The notes under the pieces are model-generated. The model saw only the letters and a program-made list of their open reading frames with translations. It was not told the origin of the DNA and searched no databases. From the NCBI GenBank assembly GCA_947172415.1, contig OX359191.1:9312996-9376995 (forward strand): 64,000 nt of DNA, given 5' to 3'. The DNA is from Chondrosia reniformis (Eukaryota; Porifera; Demospongiae; Chondrillida; Chondrillidae). A program made the translations under genes and the position numbers. Below, in pieces: positions 33,281 through 45,066 of this stretch. The stretch's first letter is position 1. Each line of letters begins with the position of its first letter.

Positions 33281-34602
33281 CCAAATCTTGAGTGTTAATA
33301 CATCTCAAAGACATTTCTCTTTTGTAATTGCTTGTACATCACACACACTTAACAACTTTTATATTTTTGTGAATTCTAATACCAACCAGCAATAGCTGTC
33401 ACATACTTCATTGAGCTGGTATACATGTCAAATTTCAATATATCCCCTTGAAAATATTCTCTAGCAATTGCCATAAATTGAACTAATTTGACATACCAAA
33501 TATCCATTGATAACTTCAGTACACAACTTGTAAAGGTGTCGGGGATGCTACCGAGGTAGTCTGGTAACATGATAGTAGCCTCAATTCCCTCTTATCAGTC
33601 ATACTATCGCTCCTCGTGGCCACAAGACAGGGCTGAATGTCATCTGGAGTTCTAATTAGTGATAAATCTCTTCTAAGACAGTCCCTTCTTGTATTTGCTC
33701 AAGTGTCTGTTGCAGACTTATCCAACTTGTGTCATCAGGTCATAATCAAAGATGCTGTGAAACTCATTATCTAACAACACACTCAACCTTGGGATTGGGA
33801 GCATGTACAATAACAAACTGAAGGGTACCAAGAATCTGATTTGCCATGCTGTGCAGATCTGCAGGTTGAGAGAATCTCTTCCAAATCCAGGGGAAACTCA
33901 ATCACTGCACCTTCTCTAGTATTGCTACACTTCCTGTTTGAAAATGACCTTATATTATATTGAAATTTAGTATTAGCTACTTAGAAGAGTGGCTGATTTG
34001 GTGTAAATGATTCAATATTTGCAGAAATACCTCATTATAGAATATAGATCTCTTGATTTAATGACCTTCCTAAATATATTCTCTGAGAGAGTTGGGCCAC
34101 TTGCAATTACATGGCAAAGTTGTAGATCTATATATTTAAGGTTTACCTGCAAATATGGAATTCATTTACACTCAATGCATATAGTGCTGTTATTACAGCC
34201 AAAGTATACAACCGCAAGTGTAAAAATAAGATAGAGGAAGCAAAACATGTCACGTGACTTCCAGGGAATCGTCTATGAATATCATTAGAGCTATTATTCC
34301 AAGAAATGCAGTCGACCTTGAAAAGTAGCAATTCTTTGTTTCCAGTCATTCAAAGGTACTCACAGCTCCTGGAAGAATCGGGTACTCGATTCAAATAACT
34401 TGGAAATTTGTCTGCTTCAAGTCTTGCGGCTTCCTAGTCAATTGCTTTCGCAATAGCCCTCGCCCCCGTACGAGTACTATTATTTTTTATTAGCTGAGTT
34501 ACGGTTTCGCATTGTCGTCTATTTAATTGAAGGTCCGCCGTTGAAAGTGCATGTTTTTGCAGTAACTGGCTGGAAACGCGTCGCACAAACGATAGAGTTG
34601 AA
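33281..34602. other. Intergenic region between the TLDc gene and IRF
   Basis: No intact gene. The minus strand at 33376-33950 has broken coding-like pieces (see separate entry); the rest is AT-rich. A lone TCACGTGA-type E-box lies near 34249. The last ~170 bases before 34603 include a GC-richer stretch, probably the IRF promoter and 5' UTR. Confidence 0.5.
33376..33950 (-). pseudogene. Possible eroded gene, unidentified
   Basis: On the minus strand, short coding-like stretches appear in different frames: REGAVIEFPLDLEEI, then MANQILGTLQFVIVHAPNP, then RTPDDIQPCLVATRSD, then MLPDYLGSIPDTFTSCVLK continuing to a TAA. Frame changes and stops interrupt them. They read like a once-continuous protein, but I do not recognise the family, and unannotated introns could explain some breaks. 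Confidence 0.25.
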
Positions 34603-37600
34603 ATGCTTACGATGATGCACCCGTCATGGAGCACAATTGCTACCGTCACATCAGCGAACAGTTCTGCTATTGTTAGCAATCGGCCGTCCTTCGTGGAGAA
34701 TGGAAACGGAACAGTTATCGGGTTAATCACTACTTCGCCATCACTACAGGTGGTGCGCCCTATAGAAAATACTCTCTCGTCCGTTTTGCCAAGGAAGCGT
34801 TCCTTAAGCGATGCGGCAGAAGAGCACGTAGGACCGCCAGGCAGTTCTACTATTCCCAGCAAGCGGCCCGAACGCATGAAGGATTGGTTGGTGCGACAAA
34901 TCGAGAGCAACGAGCATCCGGGGCTGGAATGGGTGGATAAGGATCAAGGAATCCTGCGCATTCCCTGGCGACATGCGAAGCATCGTGAGTACGACCCCAA
35001 CACTGATGCATCAATTTTCAGAGCTTGGGCCATGCAGTCAGGGAGGTACCATGGGGAGGGCGACCAGGCCTCCTGGAAGGCAAACTTTCGCAGTGCAATA
35101 TGCAGTCTCCCTGATGTCCAGGAGTTGGTAAAGATGAGAACGGACAAGCACAGAGTGTTCAAGGTTGCCATGGACAACCGTAAGCACTACAAAGAACCAA
35201 AGCAGTCTCCAACACTCAGTCTTCCAGGTGACTGCAAGTATCCCTCATCCACAGCAGTAAACAGCACCTCCTCAGGTAAGCATCACTACACCCCTTCAGC
35301 ACTGCATATATAGCCTGCTCCAGCGGATATAGCACATGGTTCTCCTAGCTGTATAAAGGTGTTTGGAGAAAACTTTCTATTATTTAACACAATTATCCTG
35401 GTTTTGAATGGAGACTTTTAATGTATTATCTTCTCTTTCATTTTGGACAAAGTGACTTGATTGAAAGTATTCAATATGTATCAAAAGACACTGACTAGAA
35501 TACCCATCTCTTCCATTTGTGTTATTCAATGGTCAAGGTGACACTTTCCACTCTTCCCAAGCTAGGATTTGAGGCAGGTAGATTTGCCAAATTAGCTGGA
35601 GCTAATGGCTAGTTTATTTCCTTAGCAATGTAACCAATTTGTAAATGAAATTGAATGGATAGGCACAGTGCAGACTTTTGTCTCTGATTGTATTAGGAGC
35701 TAGGGATAAGTTTAATTCACAACACAAACTGAAAGTGACACTGATGTGATTCTGTTAGCACAAGAACTTCCTTGGTAACACTATACCAATTACCTGTTTC
35801 TATATTTATACATATAAATGGACGGTTTGTGTTATTTGAGTAAAGGCATTCTGAAAGTATTGTAGACATCAGTCATTTAACTGATAATGATTTTCAGTAA
35901 AGCTATTATGTTAACTGGTTGATCTGGCATAGCCTGTCCTGGGAGGGGAGGGATAGCCTGTCCTGGGATGGGAGGGATAGCCTGTCCTGGGAGGGGAGGG
36001 ATAGCCTGTCCTGGGAGGGGAGGGATAGCCTGTCCTGGGAGGGGAGGGATAGCCTGTCCTGGGATGGGAGGGATAGCCTGTCCTGGGAGGGGAGGGATAA
36101 CCTGTCCTGGGATGGGAGGGATAGCCTGTCCTGGGAGGGATAGCATGTTTTGATAGTGGATGGTTATCAAGTGCAAAGTTTCAAACATCTACCTTGGAAT
36201 GTCCGGTTGGTTTCACAACACATTTCATGACATAATGGTGGCTGAGGGATTTTCCAGGCAATTCTTACAATCTTTGTGTTTGATGATAAAGTTACTTAAG
36301 CTCAGTCAAACATTCTTATAAGTTATATGGCTTCTGTTGGCATCTCTCTAGTTAAGGCCTAGTTGGAGTAACGTTCCAAATGAGGAGATGTGATGTAGTA
36401 ACACTTTTGTTTCTCTTTCTGCAGTCCTGCCTTCAGCAATGCCTGTTGTGATTGTCAATAGCTACCCCACCCACCAGTTGGGTGGGTGTGGCCAGCATAT
36501 CCTGTCGCCCCCTAGCCTCCAACTGATGGATGTGCCCAGTGATGGAGAGGGAAGCATTAGCCCTAGAGCCGTGCCCACTCCGTGCATACGCTTCACCGAT
36601 GGGAATGGCTCCACCTCCTCACTCTCCTCAACATTCAAATCACATTGTGATGTACGTTAACTATGTTTATATCCCAGTCATTAATTATATTAGCTTTGAA
36701 AGACTGTGGCTTAGCTCTCAGACTCATTCACTGCATCTGCTTATGGAATATATACAAGTTTCAATATTTTGAAAGATCTGGATTATGCTTTATGTTGAAT
36801 AACCACTTCTGTATATTTAATGAAATGGATGCTTTATTGTAAAATATTGGAATTCTAAAACTCAGTTTTGCAGAAACTGACTGCAATCTCATTTCACCAA
36901 AATGTATATAGTAAAATGTCGCCTAAGTATTTAATAGAATTCATCATTTTAATGAAATTCATGACCTTTCATCTTGAAAAGCACCATTTCCTAGAAGCTA
37001 TGAATATCATTGAAACACCTCCTAGAAATGTATGTAGGTCACTTTCAATATGACATTAATTCCCTACTGTGGTGTCTCTTGTGGTTGCCATGACACCAGA
37101 TTATCTCAATTACAGTGTGATGGAGGCAGATTTATGACCGCATGTTTCCCTGTCTCCATGGTAACACTTGATAAGTGCTTCAGCAGGTGAAATAGTGCTA
37201 ACTTGTTTCCTGTACCTATTACTGTCCCGCTATAGGGTGAGGATCCACCTTCCGATAATAACAGGGACAGCCCCATTGGAGGATATGAGGGAGAAGATGA
37301 CTCCACTAGCAATGAAGTTACCATGGAAACCCATCCTCCCTGCTTTGAGGAAGAAGAAGAGGATGAGAGCAAAGAAAATTTGTGTAATCTAAAGCTGAAA
37401 CAACAAAGTCTAACAAAGGAAGAGGATGTGAGTCGTAATTTGATGTGCAATGAGGCAGATGTACTAGCTAAACAGGATACTAGTGTATTAGTGTAGTGCA
37501 AGGCAGCAAAACAATTACGATCTGTTAAGTTGGGCTAATTTGGAAATGTAATAAGAACTTTGTAGCAGGAGAAAAGTGATAAAACGAGTGATTTTGTAAG

Positions 37601-39103
37601 AAAGAAATATTTAATTGTTTGTACAAGTTCACATTGGAACTGGAAGTATTTACACACTACGGATAACTTAAGTGTTGAGAGACTAATCTTACATTATGCT
37701 GTATACGCAGTGCGCATTGGTACATGAAACGCTGTATGTAGGTTGTAAACTTGTATCTAAAAGTTGTGTGTTTGTAGCCAGCAATACTCAGTAAAGTCAT
37801 TGGCTGATATTCATTGCCACAAACACATGCACTGAGTTGGTTGCTACGATTCTGTATGACTCTTGCAAGTAAATTGGAGTAATTTCAGCTGCTAATTTAA
37901 TCAATTGCATCTAAAGACTTGCTCAGTTATGTTGCCATGACAACCTGTGATTTATATTAAATCTGTTGATTACTTTTTTTACCATTTTCACTTTATGTGG
38001 GTGGTGTCAAGGTGTGGGTGAAACCCTAATTGTTAATGGAAGGTGCACCCCCATCTGTGTGGGCTGTACCAGAGTGGAGAATAGGCCAAATTGACAGTAA
38101 TAGCTGCTAACTCCCCTGCATGGGGGCTTTCAGTGAAAATATATGGCAAATCCTTTAAACCCATCTAGTAACAACATTTCTTCTAATTATCATTTTATAT
38201 ATTCTTATGTGCAGAACCCATCCTCACTTGATGCCATAGCCACGCCTCTTGACCCTGTGACCACACCCCCCGCTAGTGCTGTACAGCCTTCTGGTGGCTA
38301 CTTCCAATCACTGCACCAAGCTCGCCAGTTTACCGTAGCAGTGTACTACCTCTCCTTACCTGTTGTTATGGATAGTGTGAAGAATAACTATGGATGCAGG
38401 CTTTACTCAGGTTGGGTTCCACTCCCATATTCCTATAGTCACTTTACATACTACTCATTCCCATTCCCAATTCCTATAGTCACTTTACATACTACTCATT
38501 CCCATTCCCAATTCCTACAATCACTTTACACACTACTCATTCCCATTCCCAATTCCTGTAGGTTCCTCTGAATTGAACAATAAAGTCCATCAGGTCCACC
38601 TTCCCAGTCACCCTCACAGAAAGGTGCAGCAGGTCCTCTCCAACATGGCACAGGGTCTGTCCATAGAGAGCAGTCAGGACGGAGACATTTACATCACCTG
38701 TCACACTCCCTTGCGAGTGGACATACAATGTGCCGCAGACAAGTCCCCGGTCATCCAGACACTGAAGATGAACACTCGGACCAAGGTCTTTGACTACTCG
38801 CTCTTCAAGGCCTCCTTAGCTGATGGTCGTGGGCTTCTGAATCCATGCCTGCTACTGTCAATTGGCTCCAGTCTGCAGAGAACACATCCCTTGGTGCAGA
38901 GCTATGTCACTGTTGTTGTGGTCCTCAAGGGAGCCCTCAGGAGAATGGAACGCTTCTATCCTCACTTGTCCTCTCAGGAGCCAGAGACAATGATTAATGT
39001 TCTCTTAGAGGCAGAACCAGACATTGAATGCAATTTTGAGGATAGCTCAGATATAAAATCCCCACAGACCCATCCGTTATTATACAAGTCTGAGAACAAT
39101 TGA
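34603..39103 (+). CDS. Interferon regulatory factor (IRF) transcription factor
   Basis: Exon 1 (34603 to about 35274) has an ~85-residue Ser/Thr-rich leader with a KRKRS-like basic patch, then a full IRF DNA-binding domain: [60 protein letters not shown]. The five characteristic Trp are W95, W110, W122, W142 and W158. The exons near 36425-36657 and 37237-37428 are a Ser/Pro-rich and then acidic linker. The exons from about 38215 and 38562 give [54 protein letters not shown] and SVQTL-type strands, which match the IRF-association (SMAD/FHA-like) domain. IRFs are nuclear regulators of innate-immune and developmental genes. Introns are 0.5-1.2 kb, longer than elsewhere in the window. The orthology class cannot be set from sequence alone. 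Confidence 0.88.
35925..36150 (+). repeat. Intronic 23-bp minisatellite in IRF
   Basis: About ten units of ATAGCCTGTCCTGGGAGGGGAGGG (with GGGATGGG variants). Unlike most intronic arrays here it is G-rich on the sense strand. Confidence 0.95.
38425..38560 (+). repeat. Intronic ~46-bp pyrimidine-rich repeat in IRF
   Basis: Three copies of a unit containing CAATTCCTATAGTCACTTTA and CATACTACTCATTCCCATTC, lying just before the 3' splice site of the last IRF exon. Confidence 0.9.
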
Positions 39104-40021
39104 ATTGTTTAGTTGTGAATATTTGCTTTAATTGTTCAAGGAAGCATTTTAGTGATTTGCTTTGGACTTATATCTTTTTATGTTTTGTGTGCTTTTTTCA
39201 ACTTTCACTGTATTTAACACATTATGAAGTCACTTTACCTATTATATTATAGTTATATATTGAAAGCAATATAAAATACTATACAGACACAATTGCTTTG
39301 TTAGAGATGTATTGTCTGCATATATGCTGTCCAGTCCATTCTGAGTGATCAATGGACAAGAGCAACAGAAGATAATGAAAGTACATTATTGCACAGTGTA
39401 CACTCAAATGTTATATATTATGTGAATTATAAGAAGAAGGAAGAGATAGGTTGAATGTGAAGTTATATTTTGAAATTTAAAGAACTTAATGTTTGCTTAG
39501 AGGAAATGGTATGACATCAAAGAAAATTTATTATAGAAAGGCCAATTTAAAGAGTTGGTATGGAGATAAACAGTCTTAAGTTTCAATTCAGTCATGTAGC
39601 TCATGAGTGCATGTGCATGGCTTGACCTGCACAACTCTACTAGCTACAGGAGGTTATCTGAAAAGTCCAGGAAAAGTATTTAATATTTACCTGCATGCTA
39701 CTTGGGAGCTAATTAGTTAACAATTTGGTCCACTACTTCCCTTCAAATACTAGATAGTTGAGCTAAACCAATTTGTATGCAGTCCAATGGTTATCTTGTG
39801 AGGCAAAAGTAAAAAATGATGCTTGACGCTTCAAAGCAATTTGTTTACGAACAAAAGGGAAAACAAAACCAACAAAGCAGCGAAATTGATTGTCACAGAA
39901 CAACTAAAAGTGCAACGGTTTACGCAACACTGATTTAGTAAAAGAAAGTTAAGCTAAATTCAAAAGAACACATTTAAATTATAAATTATATTTAAAAATT
40001 GTGAGAACGACTTTGCAACTG

Positions 40022-40365
40022 TAGTCCACTGACCCCTTCATCCTACATACAGTATCCACACAGGAGTGAGGTGGACACTGGACCCTTCATCCTACATACA
40101 GTATCCTAACAAGAGTGAGGTGGACACTGACCCCTTCATCCTACATACAGTATCCACACAGGAGTGAGGTGGACACTGACCCCTTCATCCTACATACAGT
40201 ATCCACACAGGAGTGAGGTGGACACTGACCCCTTCATCCTACATACAGTATCCACACAGGAGTGAGGTGGACACTGGACCCTTCATCCTACATACAGTAT
40301 CCACACAGGAGTGAGGTGGACACTGGCCCTTTCATCCTACATACAGTATCCACACAGGAGCTATT
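40022..40365. repeat. ~49-bp minisatellite, seven copies
   Basis: Unit contains CCTTCATCCTACATACAGTA and TCCACACAGGAGTGAGGTGGA; copies differ by one or two bases (ACTGACCCC versus ACTGGACCC). Confidence 0.95.
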
Positions 40366-41448
40366 TTCTATTGGACATTCAGATGAATGTAGTTGGCCAA
40401 TAATATGAAAACCACATTTACTAGAAAGAAAAGTAGATTCTTCCATTGTGTGCTTCCATTGTATTTACTGTCAATGGAAGAGAATACCCAAGTCATTTCA
40501 GAGACAATAGCTTTAGTTTTTCAGAAACAGGTTGTATTTTCCTTTTATTCAAAATTACATTCAATATATCAAAACAGTCACTTGAAAAGAATCAACAGAA
40601 ATGCAAGCTGAAGTGGAATAAATAGCTATTCAAATAGCTTAAATTGGTTTCAAAATGAAACGCATTAGAATAGCTTAACCACACACTATCAACACATTCA
40701 CCAAGTGGTCGTGTTTGAGAGAATCACAATTGCACTGTGAGAGTGTATGGAGACTTATAGAGGGGGTAGATTACAGAGTGAGTGGGGGATCCCCTGTCTT
40801 CTGGGGTAGATAATTGTAACAGATACACTAGATATTGTGGAATCCCCTAACATTGAAGTGTGGCACAATGGGTGGACCTCTAACAGAATGAATAGGGATC
40901 CGATTTTAGTTGAATAGAAACTATTTGTTTACTCAAATTTCCAGATCCATTCCATGTAACCACTTTGATAAGAAAAAGCTAATTATATGTAAGAAATGCA
41001 ATTAACATTTTGGATATCCTAGCTATTTACTAGTGTAGTGTAATTAACTGGCACTGATAGTTGCATATCTAATGACAATCTCGTAGTGAGTGGTTGGCAC
41101 AGCTACTCAAATATCCTTTCACTATGTAGAGATAAGAATAGGATTGTTCCTAAGAGTCATTGCAATATTAGTTTGAGAGTATTGGACCATTAAAGGTAAC
41201 CATGGTTACTTGTCACAGCTGACTCAGCACATCTTGTACCTCTGTGGCAGCCCTATTTCCTGTTGAGTGAAGCAATGTAATGGAATTGTAACTAATTCAA
41301 TTACCTTGGTACTTTCACTATGAGGTTTGTAATTGGGTATTCCCAGAGGTCCAATCATGTGTACTTTATTTGAGTGTTGTTCCAAGAACAACCAAAAGTG
41401 ATTGCATAAGCATCACATGCAATAGTCTTGTCTCCTTGGGTCACCTTA

Positions 41449-41462
41449 GTTGCCATGGCAAC
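41449..41462. promoter_or_regulatory. Perfect X-box palindrome
   Basis: GTTGCCATGGCAAC is an exact 14-bp palindrome and the textbook RFX-binding X-box. It lies in noncoding sequence; a related GTAACCATGGTTAC lies at 41196-41209. Confidence 0.6.
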
Positions 41463-41959
41463 CTTATATTTAACAACACCTGCTGTCCTTCTGTAGCTTT
41501 GCCAAAAACCACAAGTCTCAGAGGACCTCACAGGGAAAGGCATTTAAAGAAGCTGGCCCATGGTCCTTCACTAACATCACCTCCAGATGCAGTTCCCCTC
41601 TGGTCTCTGTGCACTGAGAGGCCAGCAGGTGGTGCAGTCCCTTTGGAAAGATAGAGTGTTTATCCATCAGTTTGTTAAATTTCCTTTCCTTTCAATATCT
41701 ACTTTCAAGTCTTCATTATTTCCTACTTATTAGAAAATATTAAATAATTTAATTTCAATTCGCAACTTCACATTCAACTGCTATGAATATACAATTATTA
41801 ACAACCACTTGAAGCGATAGTCATTTAATTATAATTTCATAGTCATTCATACCAATAAGGTCATAATATTAATACTACATATGTCAGTCTAGCAGCGTTA
41901 CCCTAGCTTCAGTGGTTTAATCTTTTCGCACTAGAGGCTTAATCACTGTCTGGGGCAGG

Positions 41960-42545
41960 TATATTAAGGATGTGGCTGATGTCTCTGTGGGTGTGGCTGG
42001 GATCTCTGTGGGTGTGGCTGATGTCCCTGTGGGTGTGGCTGATGTCTCTGTGGGTGTGGCTGATGCCTCTGTGGGTGTGGCTGGGATCTCTGTGGGTGTG
42101 GCTGGGATCTCTGTGGGTGTGGCTGATGTCTCTCTGGGTGTGGCTGGTGTCTCTGTGGATGTGGCTGGGATCTCTGTGGGTGTGGCTGATGTCTCTGTGG
42201 ATGTGGCTGGTGTCTCTGTGGATGTGGCTGGGATCTCTGTGGGTGTGGCTGATGTCTCTGTGGGTGTGGCTGATGTCTCTGTGGGTGTGGCTGGGATCTC
42301 TGTGGGTGTGGCTGATATCTCTGTGGGTGTGGCTGATGTCTCTGTGGATGTGGCTGGGATCTCTGTGGGTGTGGCTGGGATCTCTGTGGGTGTGGCTGGG
42401 ATCTCTGTGGGTGTGGCTGATGTCTCTGTGGGTGTGGCTGATGTCTCTGTGGATGTGGCTGGTGTCTCTGTGGATGTGGCTGGGATCTCTGTGGGTGTGG
42501 CTGGGATCTCTGTGGGTGTGGCTCATGTCTCTGTGGGTGTGGCTG
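41960..42545. repeat. 21-bp minisatellite, about 28 copies
   Basis: Unit GATCTCTGTGGGTGTGGCTGG with variants GATGTCTCTGTGG. Because 21 is a multiple of three, long artefactual ORFs appear on both strands. It is not in a recognised gene; SNUPN ends 190 bases beyond. Confidence 0.97.
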
Positions 42546-42738
42546 AGGCACTACAATTGGAGCCTATGGGCTGCTGTCATGACCAGACTACTTCACTTGT
42601 CATTTATGACTACTTTTATTGCATTTACAATTTTCACTTCAGCTCCAATTAACTATGACAATAAACATTGTGTACAAATACCATATCTGGACAATGAGAG
42701 TGATTAAAAACGATTCATGCATTGCATATGCGTCTATA

Positions 42739-44776
42739 TCAAGATTCCATCGTCTGATGGTGATGTTTGTCTGCAGAGGCAGAGCTCTCTAGAAATGCAG
42801 CACTTGGTTGAAGTTTGAGTATGTCGTTCAGCATGCCTGGTTTGAGCCACACACAGAGAGGAGAGTGGCGCCGGATATAGTGTCCTTGCAGGTGGAAGAA
42901 GAGCAGCCCATCCACACTCACAGGCCACCTCTGAGAAAACACTTCACTGAGGCTCTCCTTGGTGCAGGAGTACTGCAGGAGGAGCTCAAAGAGTAGAGGG
43001 TGCCGACTGCTTCTCTTGCACAGCGCTTCCTTCTCCTCCTCAAATTTGGACTTTAGTAGGAAGTACCTGAGGTCTCTCTCTGAGTCATAGAATGTGTGGC
43101 TGTTCCAACACATCACATCCATCACATAGAACACCTGCAGGGGGAGGGGCACACACCAGTAGGGGGAGGGGCACACACCGGTAGGGGGAGGGGCACACAC
43201 CGGTAGGGGGAGGGGCACACACCAGTAGGGGGAGGGACACACACCGGTAGGGGGAGGGGCACACACCGGTAGGGGGAGGGGCACACACCGGTAGGGGGAG
43301 GGGCACACACCGGTAGGGGGAGGGGCACGCTCCTGTAGGGGGAGGGGCACATACCGGTAGGGGGAGGGGCACACTCCAGTAGGGGGAGGGGCACACTCCA
43401 GTAGGGGGAGGGGCACACTCCAGTAGGGAGAGGGGCACACACCAGTAGGGGGGGCACACACGAGTAGGGGGAGGGGCACACACCAGTAGGGGGAGGGGCA
43501 CACACCAGTAGGGGGAGGGACACACACCGGTAGGGGGAGGGGCACACACCGGTAGGGGGAGGGGCACACACCGGTAGGGGGAGGGGCACACACCGGTAGG
43601 GGGAGGGGCACATACCGGTAGGGGGAGGGGCACACTCCAGTAGGGGGAGGGGCACACTCCAGTAGGGGGAGGGGCACACACCGGTAGGGGGAGGGGCACA
43701 CACCGGTAGGGGGAGGGGCACACACCGGTAGGGGGAGGGGCACACACCGGTAGGGGGGGGCACACACCAGTAGGGGGGGCACACACCAGTAGGGGGAGGG
43801 GCACACACCGGTAGGGGGAGGGGCACACACCAGTAGGGGGAGGGGCACACACCGGTAGGGGGAGGGGCACACACCGGTAGGGGGAGGGGCACACACCGGT
43901 AGGGGGAGGGGCACACTCCTGTAGGGGGAGGGGCACACTCCAGTAGGGGGAGGGGCACACTCCAGTAGGGGGAGGGGCACACTCCAGTAGGGGGAGGGGC
44001 ACACTCCAGTAGGGGGAGGGGCACACTCCAGTAGGGGGAGGGGCACACTCCAGTAGGGGGAGGGGCACACACCAGTAGGGGGAGGGGCACACACCAATAG
44101 GGGGAGGGGCACATACCTCACTAATTTCATTAAATATACAGTCAAGTATAGTGAACTTGGCGTTGTGGGTGTGGTTTCCTCCTGGCAGGTGGGATGGGAA
44201 GCGCTTCAGACAGTAGCCCTTCCGAGTGTAGGCAGTGGTCCGGCCCCGGGAGGCCACCACCATGCATCTCCTCCCCAGGGGACACACCAACATGGTCCAG
44301 TTGGCAGTAAAGTCTACCGGTAGGTCCACCAACCACTCTGATAACATCAGCTGATCCTTGTAAGGATTCACTCTCTTCACTGTTCCTTTACTTTTCTTTT
44401 GCGCTCCGCCCTCCTCCATTTTACCGTCCACCTGTACAATGCAACCTTAACATAAGTACAGTCTCGCCCACCAGGGGAACTAAAATAGGGGAACTCGCTC
44501 TACCTCATCCTCTCCCCAGTCGTCCATCGCAGCATCCTCGTTGTCATCGTCACTTTCAGAGACTGGATCTCCTTCGGCTATCCGACGGGCCAAGTCCATG
44601 TAATCTCTCCGCCGTTTCTTTTGCGCTTCAATGGCTTTAAGTCTTCGCCTCCCGAGGTCCCCGAATCCATCACCCTTCGCCTTGTAATCTGCCAGGCGAG
44701 GGTGCTGCCCTGAAGTGGAAAACGGAGACGAAGCTATACGGAAGGAACCGCCTATTTGAGAGGTCAAGGCATCCAT
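42739..44776 (-). CDS. SNUPN: Snurportin-1
   Basis: Snurportin-1 imports snRNPs by binding the trimethylguanosine cap and importin-beta. Exon 1 (ATG at 44776, MDALTSQIGG) contains the importin-beta-binding region: HPRLADYKAKGDGFGDLGRR, KKRRRDYMDLARRIAEGD, and an acidic segment. Exon 2 gives VDGKMEEGGAQKK, then the cap-binding domain QLMLSEWLVDLPVDFTANWT, VCPLGRRCMVVASRGRT, YTRKGYCLKRFPSHLPGGNH and FTILDCIFNEISE, ending at 44117. After a 982-base intron, exon 3 (from 43134) gives VFYVMDVMCWNSHTFYDSE, FRY-type FLLKSKFEEE and WPVSVDGLLFFHLQGHY, with LCVWLKPGMLNDIL near the end. A 10-residue upstream in-frame Met is possible (44806). The protein lacks part of the vertebrate C-terminal tail. Confidence 0.95.
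43138..44112 (-). repeat. 22-bp minisatellite filling the SNUPN intron
   Basis: About 44 units of GGTAGGGGGAGGGGCACACACC (plus strand) occupy essentially the whole intron 43135-44116. The intron starts GTATGTGCCCCTCCCC, itself a diverged repeat unit. All three minus-strand frames are stop-free, so a spurious ORF joins the flanking exons. Confidence 0.97.
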
Positions 44777-45066
44777 CTTATTTTTCCACATAGCCAGACC
44801 CTTCAATGTCTACCATTTAATAAGGTAAAGTACCCGTACATGTACGAACGACCATCTCTCCAAGGCGCTTGCTTAATTGAGCCACAAAAATTAAACGGTT
44901 GTTTTTTGCATACATTTAAGTTAAACCTTAGCAATCCAGTCAAATGACAAAATACATACATAGGTGTTAGGTAGGTGTTTATATAATAAAAATGTTATCT
45001 ACACTGACTACAGTCAAATATGTACACAGAAATACAATCAAGTCATTAAAAGACTATTTTGACAAT

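Larger units (their letters stand above)
39104..42738. other. Long noncoding stretch with two minisatellites
   Basis: It begins with the AT-rich IRF 3' UTR. Apart from the repeats at 40020-40365 and 41960-42545, no recognisable gene is present. A possible exon lies at about 41493-41654 (plus; TCTGTAG acceptor-like border, then ALPKTTSLRGPHRERHLKK to a TAG), but it has no partner exons or known family. Confidence 0.5.

Noticed and set aside
41355..41654. Small ORFs on both strands near an X-box
   Set aside because: No partner exons, no recognisable domain; kept only as a weak exon candidate in the noncoding entry.
41939..42707. ORFs of 195-245 residues
   Set aside because: Translation of a 21-bp minisatellite, no flanking gene structure.
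42739..44431. 448-468 residue Cys/Pro-rich ORFs
   Set aside because: They read through the SNUPN intron repeat; true SNUPN exons have good splice sites at 44116 and 43135.
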